Source of the DNA: Manis javanica
Taxonomy: Eukaryota > Chordata > Mammalia > Pholidota > Manidae
DNA length: 64,000 bases
NCBI RefSeq assembly: GCF_040802235.1
Contig: NC_133174.1
Location: 139,181,213-139,245,212, forward strand
Direction of reading: 5' to 3'
The notes beneath the pieces were generated by a model, which ran no database searches, was not told where the DNA came from, and was given only the letters and a program-made list of their open reading frames with translations. The translations under genes and the position numbers were made by a program. Shown here piece by piece: positions 45,670-57,252 of the stretch. How positions within the stretch are numbered: position 1 is the stretch's first letter; each line of letters begins with the position of its first letter.

Positions 45670-46031
45670 AGACTCACAAAGAGCTATTTGTTTTCATCTA
45701 GAAAAGAGGAAATGTGAAAAACAATGCAATTAACTAAGAAGCACAGTTTCCTGCACCGGCAAAAAAAGTCTTTCAGAGACGCAACTATATTTTGAGGAGG
45801 AGATCCCAAGGGGAGAGTGACACACAAAGGAATGGGTACAAATAAGAAGGACCAAGGTCTAGAGATGAAGGAAATAGAAGACACCTGGAAAAGTCCCCAG
45901 TCTGTGGTGTGCATCAGACCAAGGCCTGGCACAACTAAAGAAGGGGCAAGCAAGTGTCAGAGAGCTAGGGGAAGTGCAAGTTCTAGAAAGGAGGTGAAGG
46001 TGGGAAGAAGCAGGCAAGTGTCATGAGCCTT
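45670..46031. other. Unassigned A/G-rich stretch
   Basis: Purine-rich, with short open frames and no recognised element, up to the LTR target duplication. Confidence 0.35.
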
Positions 46032-46036
46032 GTCAG

Positions 46037-46387
46037 TGTGGGGAAAACGGAAGTTCCTCTGGCCAGGATCCTCTCCTGACTCTAAAGTACTTGATGATGT
46101 AATTGGCCTGCTGATAGGTTAATACTTCCACACCTGAAGGCAATAAGCTGTTATTAACTGAGTCACTGTACAAAGAGCTCTGCCCAGTGCTCTGGGTGGA
46201 GGCAGAGACCAAGTGGATTACGGACCTGCAGACTGCTGGATGCAGATGTGATTCTAGTGCTCAACCTACCACCGGGAGAGTAAAGCCAGGTATAAACCCT
46301 TTTGCACAAAAAATGTTCCCTTATCATTTCTTGGTCTTGCTGAACCCATAGTGAACTTGCCCATGGCTGAAACCCTCAGGCAAGATA
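46037..46387 (+). mobile_element. Solo LTR (family copy 2), sense
   Basis: Begins TGTGGGGAAAACGG and ends GGCAAGATA. Inside are 'aaagagctctgcccagtgct' after a degraded TATA region, 'gtaaagccaggtataaaccc' and 'cccatagtgaacttgcccat'. A perfect 5-base target duplication GTCAG flanks it (46032-46036 and 46388-46392). About 351 bases, shorter subtype. Confidence 0.9.
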
Positions 46388-46392
46388 GTCAG

Positions 46393-46885
46393 TAAACAGA
46401 GTCCTGCCCAGCAAGGGAGAGAATGGAAGGAGGTGCAGGTGAGTCTGCGATAGTTGGACAAAGGAGTCATATCTTCTAGGACTTTAACTTACACACATTC
46501 CAATATGCCTCCTGGCAAAAAAAGTGGGATGAGGGAGGGAGGTGGGTGATTGACACTGCCTGTCAATAAATTTATGTCCTAGGATTCATGTGAGGCAGAG
46601 ACACAATCAGATGTAGTGTTAGTTGGGAGCCTGTAATCTTGGGAGAAACCGTCCAAGCATGTTTCCAGGGGTTAAAGATGGGCATTTGGTAGCCAGTATG
46701 GCTGTGGGCTCCTGAATGCAAGCCAAAGACATTACCTGGTGCTCAGCTGCGCACAGTATTCTCTTCCATGGCTGAGGGGCAAGCTTGTGGTGATGGACTT
46801 ACACATGACACACCTGCATGCTCTACTTGATGGCTGAAGTGAGCCTTTTAAAACTGAAGGGCCATTATGTGTCTCCCTTTGGATC
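46393..46885. other. Unassigned stretch
   Basis: No recognised repeat or gene. Confidence 0.35.
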
Positions 46886-46887
46886 TT

Positions 46888-47525
46888 AGTGAGAGTTTCT
46901 CTTGGTGTATAATCCCAGGCATGGGGTGCCTGTAGTATCCTTTGCCCATTTTCCTAGTGAAATTCCTGTCTTTTATTTACAGCTTGGAAGAGGTTTCTTG
47001 TTCATTCTAGGTAATGGTGCTTTGCTTTTAGACATTGCAACTAACTTTCTCACCCTCTTGTTAACTTTGTCTATGGTGACCACTGTTGAAAACAAGTCTT
47101 TAATTTTGGCATACTTTAATCCACTGCTTTTTCATCTTACTATTCATGCTTTTGGGGGTTTATTTAGGAACTCCCCTATGGTGAAGTCTCAAAGATATTC
47201 TCCTTAGTTTGCTTTTATTATCTTCATAGCTTGACTTTTCACTTTTAGTTCTGTGATTCATTTGAAGATTATTTTTATATATGGTATAGAAAGGTATACA
47301 AGTTCTTATTTCTTCATGCAGTGAGCCAAGTTTACCAATGTTTACTAGGTGATCTATAATCCACACATTAATTTATGATACCAGTTCTATCATATACTAA
47401 GATGCCATATATACATGGATATGTTTCTGTACTATTTTGTTTCATTGGATTAATTTCTAGTTCCTATGCTGCTACTCAACTGTTACTAGGGTTTTGCAAT
47501 AATTCTTAATACCTAGTAGCTTTGT
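46888..47525 (-). mobile_element. Old LINE-1 (L1ME/HAL1-like) fragment, antisense
   Basis: 'tatcatatactaagatgcca' (47389), 'gaagattatttttatatatg' (47264) and 'gttttgcaataattcttaat' follow antisense LINE-1 ORF2/3' order ('tatcatatactaaatttcca' type), heavily diverged. Confidence 0.6.
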
Positions 47526-48475
47526 GAGGTGCTTAAAGAACATGCTTTCTTATTACTTTAGAAAAGAGTCTAAAGACTACTTTCTCTGCAAACAACCAGT
47601 GGTTGTCAGTAAGTCCTGCTATATTGGTGGTGTTACCTCCAAAGTGTAGTATCAAGGCTTTCTTTTCTTCAATCAACCCTCTTTTAAACATGTAACAGCT
47701 GCTGTTCTGTCTTCTTTGAGCATCTTGTATAAGGACATGATGAAGCATTTCCCAATTTCTATATGAAGTACAAGTAAAATGGTCCACTATCTTCCTCGGA
47801 GGCCTTTGAGTTCTGATATGTCACTTGTGGAACTTTCTAAACATATGTGAATGGTCATGTGAGAAAATTAATGTTTTCCCACCATAAACAAACTAACTGT
47901 AAATTTAATAACCTTGGAATTTTTTCCTTTTAAGTCCATTTAGGCCATGAGTCTTTCAAGGAAAAGTTCTATTTGAGAATTCTTCATTATCTATTTAAAT
48001 TTGGCAGAAAACAGATTATAAATTTAAATAACTAGTATACTCCAAATCACACAAGATTAGAATTATACCTTGATTGTCATTATTCCTTCCCGTGTGATTG
48101 TCTAGCATCTGAGCAACAAAGTTTACTCATAGAAAAGATTTGCAAGGCAGACATGGCTGTAAACGGAGTGGACAGGGAGTCAAACAAAACCGCAAGATGG
48201 TTACACAGCTTATACTTGGCTTATGGTGGAAAACGGTTTTCTCACATGATTGCCCTTGTTTAAATTATTGTAGCATATCTGCAGATATTGGCATCATAAA
48301 AGAAAGGAGAGGATTGTTTTTGTTAGAGTCACTAGCTGGCAGGAAAGGCTTTAAGGGTTGACTTCTTTAGGGGGGACTAGAGTTAGATAAGGTGATGCTG
48401 CATTTTGTTTATCTCACAGTGTAAAGGATTCCCCCCCAACTATGGGATGTAAGGTCTATACTTACTGATAATGAC
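47526..48475. other. Unassigned stretch
   Basis: No element or gene that I can support; short open frames only. Confidence 0.35.
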
Positions 48476-48477
48476 TT

Positions 48478-49300
48478 CAGAGCAAGGTAACATTTCTGCA
48501 TCCAAAGGACTGATAGGAACCCAGAAAGGAAGAACAGAAAAAAATATGTATGGGAGGAAATTAACAAAATAATAATACAAGAAAATTTCTCTGAACTGAA
48601 GAAAAATATAAACCTTAAGTTTGAAAGAACCTATCAGGCACCCAGTACAATAAATGAGCATTTTAAAAACCATCAAAGCAGATTAACATGAGATTCCAAA
48701 ACACCAGTCCTAAAGAGTAGATCCTAAATGCATACAAAGAGGGGGGGAAATGGGTTACATTCAAAAGAACATCTAAATCTGAGGGAAGATTGTTTTTGAC
48801 CTAGTTCTCAGCCTTGAAATTTATCAATCAAATGTGAGAGTAGAATAAAGACATTTTCATATGATCACAGATTTAGAAAGTTAAATCCCCATGCACCTTT
48901 TCTTAGTATGTTCCTTGAATACATGTGACAAAATTAGATATAAACCAAGTCAGTCCAAGTGAGGAGATCAATGAAAGGAAATCCTGAGATGACAGTGCAG
49001 TGATAGGTCTAGGGAGCAATTACTCCCGGTGGATGTAGGGGGACAGAGGCTTCGGAGGGGAGTATCTGGGAATAAAGGCGATTCCAAGATTTATTGGAAC
49101 CCTTAAGAATATGGGGCATTAAAGAAGGAGATAAAGGCAAACAAAGAAAGGGAATAAGATATGCAAAGAGAACCTTCAGGAAAGCACAAATGTTGTGCTA
49201 GGAAAAGAGTATAGTGATACATCACTGAGCTGTCCAGTAAGCAATATTTAATAGCCATAATAGTACAAATAGTTTATGTTGACTTTCAACTCTTATAGCC
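48478..49300 (+). mobile_element. LINE-1/HAL1 ORF1-region relic (sense)
   Basis: 'gaaaatttctctgaactgaa' (48580), 'gaaagaacctatcaggcacc' (48623), 'aaagagtagatcctaaatgc' (48712), 'tatcaatcaaatgtgagagt' and 'aataaagacattttcatatg' are the ORF1 C-terminal blocks of L1ME/HAL1 elements. Later bases are less certain. Confidence 0.7.
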
Positions 49301-50580
49301 TACTGTAGATAAAGCACTTACAGACTTAACAGAATGTAAATGTCATCAACCTTGACAATACAAAATATAAGTTCAGAAGCAACGGGTATGTAGAAGAGGG
49401 GAAAGAAAAATGAAGGGAAGAGAAAGTGTCAAATCTTAATTTTACATGGAGAGTCAAGGCATTTTATCAATAGCTCAAGAAACAAGAAATCAAAGTGTTA
49501 AGTACAGAAATTCCTCATTATTCAAGTCAAATCCATTCCTGAGAACATGTCGGAAAGCAAATATTCATATAGTAGCAGAGTTTTTCCATTATTTAAATAG
49601 AAAATAATACTGCATCACAGCCCATTCAAAAACCTAACTTCATTTCCCTAAATATTACTAAGCTACTCTGAAACATCTATATTAACAACTCACCAAAGAT
49701 TTCTGCATAATGTAAAAGCATTTTAAGCATCAATTACCTAATTATTTAACAGCCTAGGACATCATTAGTAGGTATGTTTTTGAGTAATAGGTAGCAACAG
49801 TGTAGAGTATTGGATATGGACTTTAATTTTCCCTGTGTCATTCAATGACATGTATTGTAATGTAAATAAACAATGTAATGACATGTTTCAGATAATATCT
49901 AAATTAGACCAGGTTGGGTAGTTGTCCTAGGAACCTGGCAGAAGTAAGCCCTGGGAACCACTAAGAGCTAAACCCTCAGGGCAGGACTGGGGAGGATGAT
50001 AGCTACAATGCCTAGCACATTTAAACAAGGTTCTAATCTCTCACCGGAGTAGTTCACAACCTGTACGTTTTGGCTGATACTGTTTGAAGATTCGTTATGG
50101 CTGGTTCCCCCTCAGAGGCTGAATTTTGGATACTCATTTTTAGAAGGGGTTATAGCCAATCACTGGATAGTGAAAGCTCAGATAACTACGTAAAGGCAAC
50201 CCACAAAGAAAGCAAAATGGCCTGTAACTGTATGGGGAAGGGAGGGATAAGAGTATGTGGAGGTGATATCACTGAATTAAAGCCTCACCTGCCACAACGG
50301 TCCATAAATACTGTAAAAACTGATAGAGTACAAAACAGCAGTAGAAGCAGATGATCTGGGGATATGATGCAAGTTGCCAGAATACAAAAATCAGATTCAG
50401 AAGCGTTCAGAGGGGTCCTTCTGGGGAGCAAGACTGGGATCATGTAAGGGACTATTGCTTTGCATTGTTAAATCTTTATATTGCTTGATTTCTAAAATAC
50501 CAATGCATGTATTTTGCTAAAAATTAATTTGAATATTTCTATCCTGCCTCATTCACTTCCTTTTTTATTTTGTTTTGTTT
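49301..50580. other. Unassigned stretch
   Basis: AT-rich, with an 85-codon open frame at 50097-50354 that has no domain. A phrase near 49507-49560 resembles a DNA-transposon relic, but too weakly to call. Confidence 0.35.
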
Positions 50581-50592
50581 TTTGGACATAAC

Positions 50593-50958
50593 AACTTAAA
50601 AAGGTTTTTTTTGTCAAAGTATAGTTGGTATACAATATATTTGTTCAAGTATACAGCAGAGCGTTTGACAGTTATATGCATTATTAAATCTTCACCCCAG
50701 CTAGTGTAGTTACTATCTGTCCACACGGAAAGATGTTACAGAACTATTGACTCTCTTTATGCTGTACTTTCATCCCCATGACTGTCAGATTATGATTGAG
50801 GTTTTGTGCATCTTTATTTCCTTCACCTATTTCACTGCACCCCACCCCCCAGTCCCTTCCCCATGGAAACCACCAGTCACTTCTCAGTGCCTATGAGTCT
50901 ACTGCTGTTTTGTTCGGTTTTGTTTTTAGATTCCACATATAAGTGAAATCATATGGTA
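50593..50958 (-). mobile_element. 5'-truncated LINE-1 with 12-base target duplication (antisense)
   Basis: Starts with a T-rich end (reversed poly-A) and 'gtcaaagtatagttggtata', then runs through the LINE-1 3' UTR to 'cacatataagtgaaatcata'. It is flanked by perfect copies of tttggacataac (50581-50592 and 50959-50970). About 366 bases; a 5'-truncated target-primed insertion. Same subfamily style as 17062-17470. Confidence 0.92.
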
Positions 50959-50970
50959 TTTGGACATAAC

Positions 50971-51125
50971 GCTTTTATGACAATCTTTGTTACATGTGTT
51001 TATAAACATTTCTTTAAATGCATTACAGAGTGGTGGCCACATCTATTTACTTAAATAAAACTGTTCTCAATGTAACAAGCAGGTATCACGGTTATGAAAA
51101 TCTTTATTACATGTGATTTTATTTT
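50971..51125. other. Short spacer between LINE-1 copies
   Basis: AT-rich DNA; nothing recognised. Confidence 0.4.
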
Positions 51126-51611
51126 TATATTTTAAATTAATTTATTTTTAAATGGAGATATAGCTGACATATAACATAGTGTAAGTTTTAGGTATACAAT
51201 GTGTTGATTTGATACATTCATATATTGCACTATGATTACCAGCATATTTTTAGCTAACACCTGTCACATCACATAATTATCATTTCTTTTATATGATGAG
51301 AGCATTTAAGATCTACTCTCTTAGCAAGTTTGAAGTACATAGTATTGATGTCTCTAATCACTGTTCTGTGCAGTAGCTCTCCAGAACATACTATCTTCTA
51401 GTTGCAAATTTGTGTCCTTTAGCATTTCATTTTCCCCATGCCCTAGCCACTGTACTCTCTGTTCCTACAAGTTTGGCTTTTTAGATTCCACATATAAGTA
51501 TATTATACAACATTTGTCTTCCTCTGTCTGTCTGATCTCACTAAGCATAATGCCCTTGAGGACCATCAATGCTATTAAAATGGCAGGATTTCCTTCTTTC
51601 ACATGGCAAAA

Positions 51612-51613
51612 TA

Positions 51614-51645
<32 letters not shown>
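51612..51645. repeat. (TA)n(CA)n microsatellite
   Basis: A TA run passes into CA units within the old LINE-1. Confidence 0.9.
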
Positions 51646-51646
<1 letters not shown>

Positions 51647-53710
51647 TACATGTATATATGACATTTTGTTTATTCATTCACCCACTGATGGACACAAGTT
51701 TGTTTCTATATCTTGCCTGTTGTGAATAATGCTGCAATAAACATGGAAATGCAAATATCTTTTGAATAGGCTGCTTTCATTTCTTTTGGATAAAAACCCA
51801 GAAGTGGGATGTAGTTTCTAAATTTTCTAGAAACCTCCATACTGTTTTCTATAATGGTCATACTGATTTACATTCCTGCCAGTGGAGCAAAAGGGTTCCC
51901 TTTTCTCCACATTCTTGCCAACTCTTGTGATCTTCTGTCGCTGATGATAGTCATTCTAATTGTCTTGAGGGAATGTCTCATGGTGGTTTCGATTTGCATG
52001 TCCCTGATGATTAGCGATGTGGAGCACCTTTTTTATGCACCTGTTGGCATTTTATGTCTAATTTTGAGAAATGTATATTTAGACATTTCTAAATCAAGCT
52101 ACTTGTTTTCTTGTTACGGAGTTGAGTTCTTTATATATTTTAGGTATTAACCCCTCATCAAATATATGATTTGAAAATATTTTCTCCCATTTTCTAGGCT
52201 GTTTCATTACTCTATTGTTTCCTTTCCTGTGCAGAAGCTTTTTAGTTTGATGCAATTTCATTTGTCTATTTTTGCTTCTGTTGTCATATCTAAAAAAAGT
52301 CATTGTCCAGATCAATACTAAAAAGCCTTTTCTCTGTTTTCTTCCAGAAGTTTTCCAGTTTCAGGTCTTACATTTCAAGTCTAATATACTTTGAGTTGGT
52401 TTTTGTATATGGTGTGAGATAAGGATCCAATTTCATTCTTGCACATGTGGCTTTCCTGTTTTACCAACACCATTTATTGAAGAGACTATCCTTTCCTCAC
52501 TGTGTGTCCTTGACACCTTTGTCAAAGATCAATATACTGTAATTGTGTGGGTTTATTTCTGGGCTGTCTATTCTGTTCCATTGGTCTATATTTCTGTCCT
52601 CATGCCATACCATACTATTGTGGTTTCTATGGTTTTGTAATATATTTTGAAATCAGGCAGTGTGGATCCTCCAACTTTGTTCTTGTTGTTCAAGACTGCT
52701 TTGGCTAAACAGGGTCTTTTCTGCTTGCATATGAATTTTAGGATTGTTCTTTCTATTTCTGTAAAAATGATATTGCATTTTGATAAGAATTCCATTGAAT
52801 CTGTGATTACTTTGGGTAGAATGAACATTATGATGAATATTAATTCTTCCAATCCATGAACACAGGAAATCTTTCCATTTATTTCTGTTGTCTTCAATTT
52901 CTTTCATAAATGTCTTATAATTTTCAGTGTGTAGATCTTTCACCTCCTTAGTTAAACTTATTCCTAAGAATGTTATTCTTTTTAATGCTATTGTTAATGG
53001 GAATTTTCTTAATTTCTTTTTCAGATTGTTCATTATTAGAGGAAGAAATACAACTGACTTTTTATGTTGATTTTGTATCCAATAAACTGAATTCACTTAT
53101 TAGTTCTAACAGTATTTTGGTGGGGTCAATATGGTTTTCTATAGGACCATGCCAACTGCAAACAGACAATTTTACTTTTTTATTTCTGACATGGATGCCT
53201 TTTTTCTTGTGTAATTGCCCTGTCTAGGGCTTCCAGTACTATGTTGAATAGAAGTGGCAAGACTGAGCATCCTTGCCTTTCTCCTGATCTTAAATCAAAG
53301 TTTTCAGCTTTTCTCTGTTGAATATGCTAGTTGTGGGCTTGACATATATGGCTTTTATTTTGTTGAGGTTCATACCTTCTATACCTAATTTGTTGAGAAT
53401 TTTAATCATGAAAGGATGTTGAATTTGACAAATGCCTTTTCTGCATCTATTGAAATGATCGTATGATTTTATCCTTCATTTTGTGAATATGGTATATCAC
53501 ATTTTTAATTTGTGTATGTTGAAACATCCTTGCTTCCCAGGGCTAAATCCACATGATCATCGTGTATGAACCTTTAAATGTGTAGTTGAATTTGGTTTGT
53601 TGATATTTTATTTTTGCTTGTATGTTCATCAGGGACATAAGCTTATAATTTTCTTTTCTTGTGGTAGCCTTGTTTGTCTTTGGTATCAAAATTTGGACTG
53701 GTAATGTTGG

Positions 53711-54150
53711 CGTGGATAAAGGGAAGGTTTGTATGGCCAGGATTCTCACCTGGCCTTGGTCGGCTAGCTCACTACACACATGTGGGCAATACATTGCTAT
53801 TGACTTTATATAAAGAGCTCCACCCAGTGCTCTGGGTCACTCGGTGGCATGGCTGCAAGGCTGCAGGAGAGCGCAGGGTGGAGTGGTGGCAGCACCGAGG
53901 ACAGAGACTGAGATGACCGTGTAGGCAGAGAGGCCCAGAGGACAGCTGTGTGGGTATAGAGGCCCAGAGGCAGAGACCAGCTTGCTGCACGCAGACTCAC
54001 ACTCAGTGTATGGGATTCTAGTGATTGACCTGCCACCATGGAAATAAAGTTGGATATAACCCTTTCACCCCAAGAATGTTCCATTGTCATTCTGTGGTCT
54101 CATTGAACCCATAGTGAACTTGCTTGGAGCTGAAACCCATTGGCAAGACA
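53711..54150 (+). mobile_element. Solo LTR (family copy 3), sense
   Basis: Begins CGTGGATAAAGGG (ancestral TG mutated to CG) and ends TTGGCAAGACA. A TATA box 'ttatataaagagctcc' lies at 53806. Near the 3' side are 'ccatggaaataaagttggat' with AATAAA and 'cccatagtgaacttgcttgg'. Perfect 5-base target duplication GTTGG (53706-53710 and 54151-54155), and the split LINE-1 reads continuously across it. About 440 bases, longer subtype with a 'ggcccagaggcagagacc' insert. Confidence 0.93.
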
Positions 54151-54638
54151 GTTGGTCTCATAAAATGAATTTGGGTGTTTCCTCTTTTTCAATTTTTTGG
54201 AAGAGTTTGAGAAGAACTGATGTTATTTCTTTTTTAAATTTGTGGTAGAATTAATGTATGAAGTCATATTCCTGGGCTTCTCTTTGTTGGGAGTTTTTAT
54301 TTATTTATTTTTATTATGGTATCATTAATATACAATCACATGAGCAACACTGTGGTTACTATATTCCCCCCATTATCAAGTCCCCCCCACATACCCCATT
54401 ATAGTCACTGTCCATCAGCATAGTAAGATGCTATAGAGTCACTACTTATCTTCTCTGTTGCTGTACTGCCTTCCCTGTGTCCCCCCACATTATGTGTGCT
54501 AATCATAATACCACTGAATCCTCTTATCCCTCCCTTCTCCCCCACCCTCCCCAGTCCCTTTCACTTTGGTAACTGTGAGTCAGTTTTTGGGTTCTGTGAG
54601 TCTGCTGCTGTTTTGTTCCTTCAGTTTTTCCTTTGTTC

Positions 54639-55241
54639 TTATGCTCCACAGATGAGTAAAATCATTTGGTACTTGTCTTTCTCCGCCTGGATTATTTCAC
54701 TGAGCATAATACCCTCTAGCTCCATCCATGTTGTTGCAAATGGTAGGATCTGTTTTCTTCTTATGGCTGAATAATATTCCATTGTGTATATGTACCACAT
54801 CTTCTTTATCCATTCATCTACTGATGGACACTTAGGTTGCTTCCATTTCTTGGCTATTGTAAATAGTGCTGCGATAAACATAGGGGTGCATCTGTCTTTT
54901 TCAAACTGGGCTGCTGCATTCTTAGGGTAAATTCCTAGAAGTGGAATTCCTGGGTCAAATGGTATTTCTATTTTGAGCTTTTTGAGGAAACTCCATACTG
55001 CTTTCCACAATGGTTGAACTAATTTACATTCCCACCAGCAGTGTAGGAGGGTTCCCCTTTCTCCACAGCCTCGCCAACATTTGTTGTTGTTTGTCTTTTT
55101 GATACTGGCCATCTTAACTGGTGTGAGGTGATATCTCATTGTGGTTTTTATTTGCATTTCTCTGATGATTAGCAATGTGGAGCATCTTTTCATGTACCTA
55201 TTGGCCATCTGAATTTCTTCTTTGGAGAAGTATCTCTTCAT
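54639..55241 (-). pseudogene. LINE-1 ORF2 C-terminal part with Cys-rich motif
   Basis: A 200-residue open frame holding the Cys-rich region [18 protein letters not shown] followed by [20 protein letters not shown] and the C-terminal block [20 protein letters not shown], the normal end of ORF2p. In an active element this part binds RNA. It is cut off from the RT by stop or frameshift lesions. Confidence 0.9.
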
Positions 55242-56041
55242 CTCCTCTGCCCATTTCTTAATCGGATTATTTGCTTTTTGTTTGTTGAGGTGTGTGAGCT
55301 CTTTATATATTTTGGATTTTAACCCCTTATCGGATCTGTCATTTATGAATATATTCTCCCATACTGTAGGATGCCTTTTTGTTCTACTGATGGTGTCCTT
55401 TGCTATACAGATGCTTTTTCATTTGATATAGTCCCACTTGTTCATTTTTGCTTTTGTTTCCCTTGCCCGTGGAGATATGTTCATGAAAAAGTTGCTCATG
55501 TTTATATTTGAGAGTTTTTCTTATGTTTTCTTCTAAGAGTTTTATGGTTTCATGACTTATATTCAGGTCTTTGATCCATTATGAATTTACTTTTGTGTAT
55601 GGGGTTAGACAATGGTCCAGTTTCATTCTCTTACATGTAGCTGTCCAGTCTTGCCAACAGCAGCTGTTGAAGAGGCTGTCATTTCCCCACTGTATATCCA
55701 TGGCTACTTTATCATATATTAATTGACCATATATATTTGGGTTAATATCTAAACTATTCTGTTCCAGTGGTCTATAGGTCTGTTCTTGTGCCAGTACCAA
55801 ATTGTCTACATTACTGTGGCTTGGTAGTAGAGCTTGAAGTTAGGGAGCATAATCCCCACTGCTTTATTCTTCTTTCTCAGGATTGCTTTGGCCATTTGAG
55901 GTCTTTTGTGGTTCCATATGAATTTTAGAACTATTTGTTGCAATTTGTTGAAGAATGCTGTTGGTGTTTTGATACGGATTGCATTGAATCTGTAGATTGC
56001 TTTAGGTAGGAAGGCCTTTTGACAGTACTAATTCTTCCTAG

Positions 56042-56674
56042 CTAAGAGCATGGGATGAGTTTCCATTTGTTAGTGACCTCTTTAATTTCTCTTAAGAGTG
56101 TCTTGTAGTTTTCAGTGTATAGGTCTTTCACTTCCTTGGTTAGGTTTATTCCTAGGTATTTTATTCTTTTTGATGCAACTGTGAATGGAATTGTTTTCCT
56201 GATTTCTGTTTCTGCTAGTTCATCATTGTTGTACAGGAATGCCACAGATTTCTGTGTATTAATTTTGTATCCTGCAACTTTGCTGAATTCAGATATTAGT
56301 TCTAGTAGTTTTGGAGTGGAGTCTTTAGGGTTTTTTATGTACAATATCATGTCATCTGCAAATAGTGACAGTTTGACTTCTTTACCAATCTGGATGCCTT
56401 GTATTTCTTTGTTTTGTCTGATTGCCATGGCTAGGACCTCCAGTATTATGTTGAATAACAGTGGGAAGAGTGGGCATCCCTGTCTTGTTCCCGATCTTAG
56501 AGGAAAAGCTTTCAGCTTCTTGCTGTTAAGTATGATGTTGGCTGTGGGTTTGTCATATATGGTCTTTACTATGTTGAGGTACTTGCCCTCTATATCCATT
56601 TTGTTGAGAGTTTTTGTCATGAATGGGTGTTGAATTTTGTCGAATGCTTTTTCAGCATCTATGGAGATGATCAT
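56042..56674 (-). pseudogene. LINE-1 ORF2 reverse transcriptase fragment with intact FADD
   Basis: A 210-residue open frame beginning [16 protein letters not shown] (RT motif A region), with [19 protein letters not shown] (motif B) and [15 protein letters not shown] (motif C, catalytic FADD intact), then the connection region [14 protein letters not shown]. An intact catalytic motif in a broken ORF2; the downstream and upstream segments are in other frames. Confidence 0.93.
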
Positions 56675-56736
56675 GTGGTTTTTGTTCTTCTTTTTGTTGA
56701 TGTGGTGGATGATGTTGATGGATTTTGAATGTTGTA

Positions 56737-57252
56737 CTATCCTTGCATCCCTGGGATGAATCCCACTTGATCATGGTGTATGATCCTCTTGATGTATTTT
56801 TGAATTTGGTTTGCTAATTTTCTGTTGCGTATTTTTGCTTCTATGTTCATCAGAGATATTGGTCTGTAGTTTTCTTTTTTTGTGGTGTCTTTGCCTGGTT
56901 TTGGTATTAGTGTGATGCTGGCTTCATAGAATGCGTTTGGAAGTATTCCCTCCTCTTCTATTTTTTGGAAAACTTTAAGGATAATGGGTATTATGTCTTC
57001 TCTAAATGTCTGATAAAATTCAGTGATGAATCCTTCTGGTCCATGGGTTTTATTCTTGGGTAGTTTTTTGATTACCGATTCATTTTTGTTGCTGATAATT
57101 GGTCTGTTTAGATTTTCTGTTTCTTCCTTGGTCCGTCTTGGAAGGTTGTATTTTTCTAGAAAGTTGTCCATTTCTTCTAGGTTATCCAGCTTGTTAGTAT
57201 ATAGATTTTCATAGTATTCTCTAATAATTCTTTGTATTTCTGTGGGATCCAT
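56737..57252 (-). pseudogene. LINE-1 ORF2 RT N-terminal fragment (repeat copy A)
   Basis: A 171-residue frame with [40 protein letters not shown] and [20 protein letters not shown] followed by [11 protein letters not shown], the region before RT motif A. The matching nucleotides recur about 950 bases further (57783-58200), where the frame is degraded. Confidence 0.88.

Larger units (their letters stand above)
51126..54292 (-). mobile_element. Old LINE-1 (antisense), 3' UTR to RT, split by an LTR
   Basis: From the 3' UTR ('gatatagctgacatataaca' at 51156) through ORF2. Minus-strand frames at 52653-53096 ([39 protein letters not shown]) and 53543-53794 are recognisable ORF2 pieces. It is split at 53711-54150 by a solo LTR and ends where a younger LINE-1 begins (54293). 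Frames are broken throughout. Confidence 0.9.

Noticed and set aside
46037..46387. LTR family first considered as a SINE
   Set aside because: The TG...CA ends, TATA box, AATAAA near the 3' side, 5-base target duplications and lack of an A-rich tail fit a solo LTR, not a SINE.
56115..56633. 172-codon plus-strand open frame
   Set aside because: It is the antisense shadow of the LINE-1 reverse transcriptase region.
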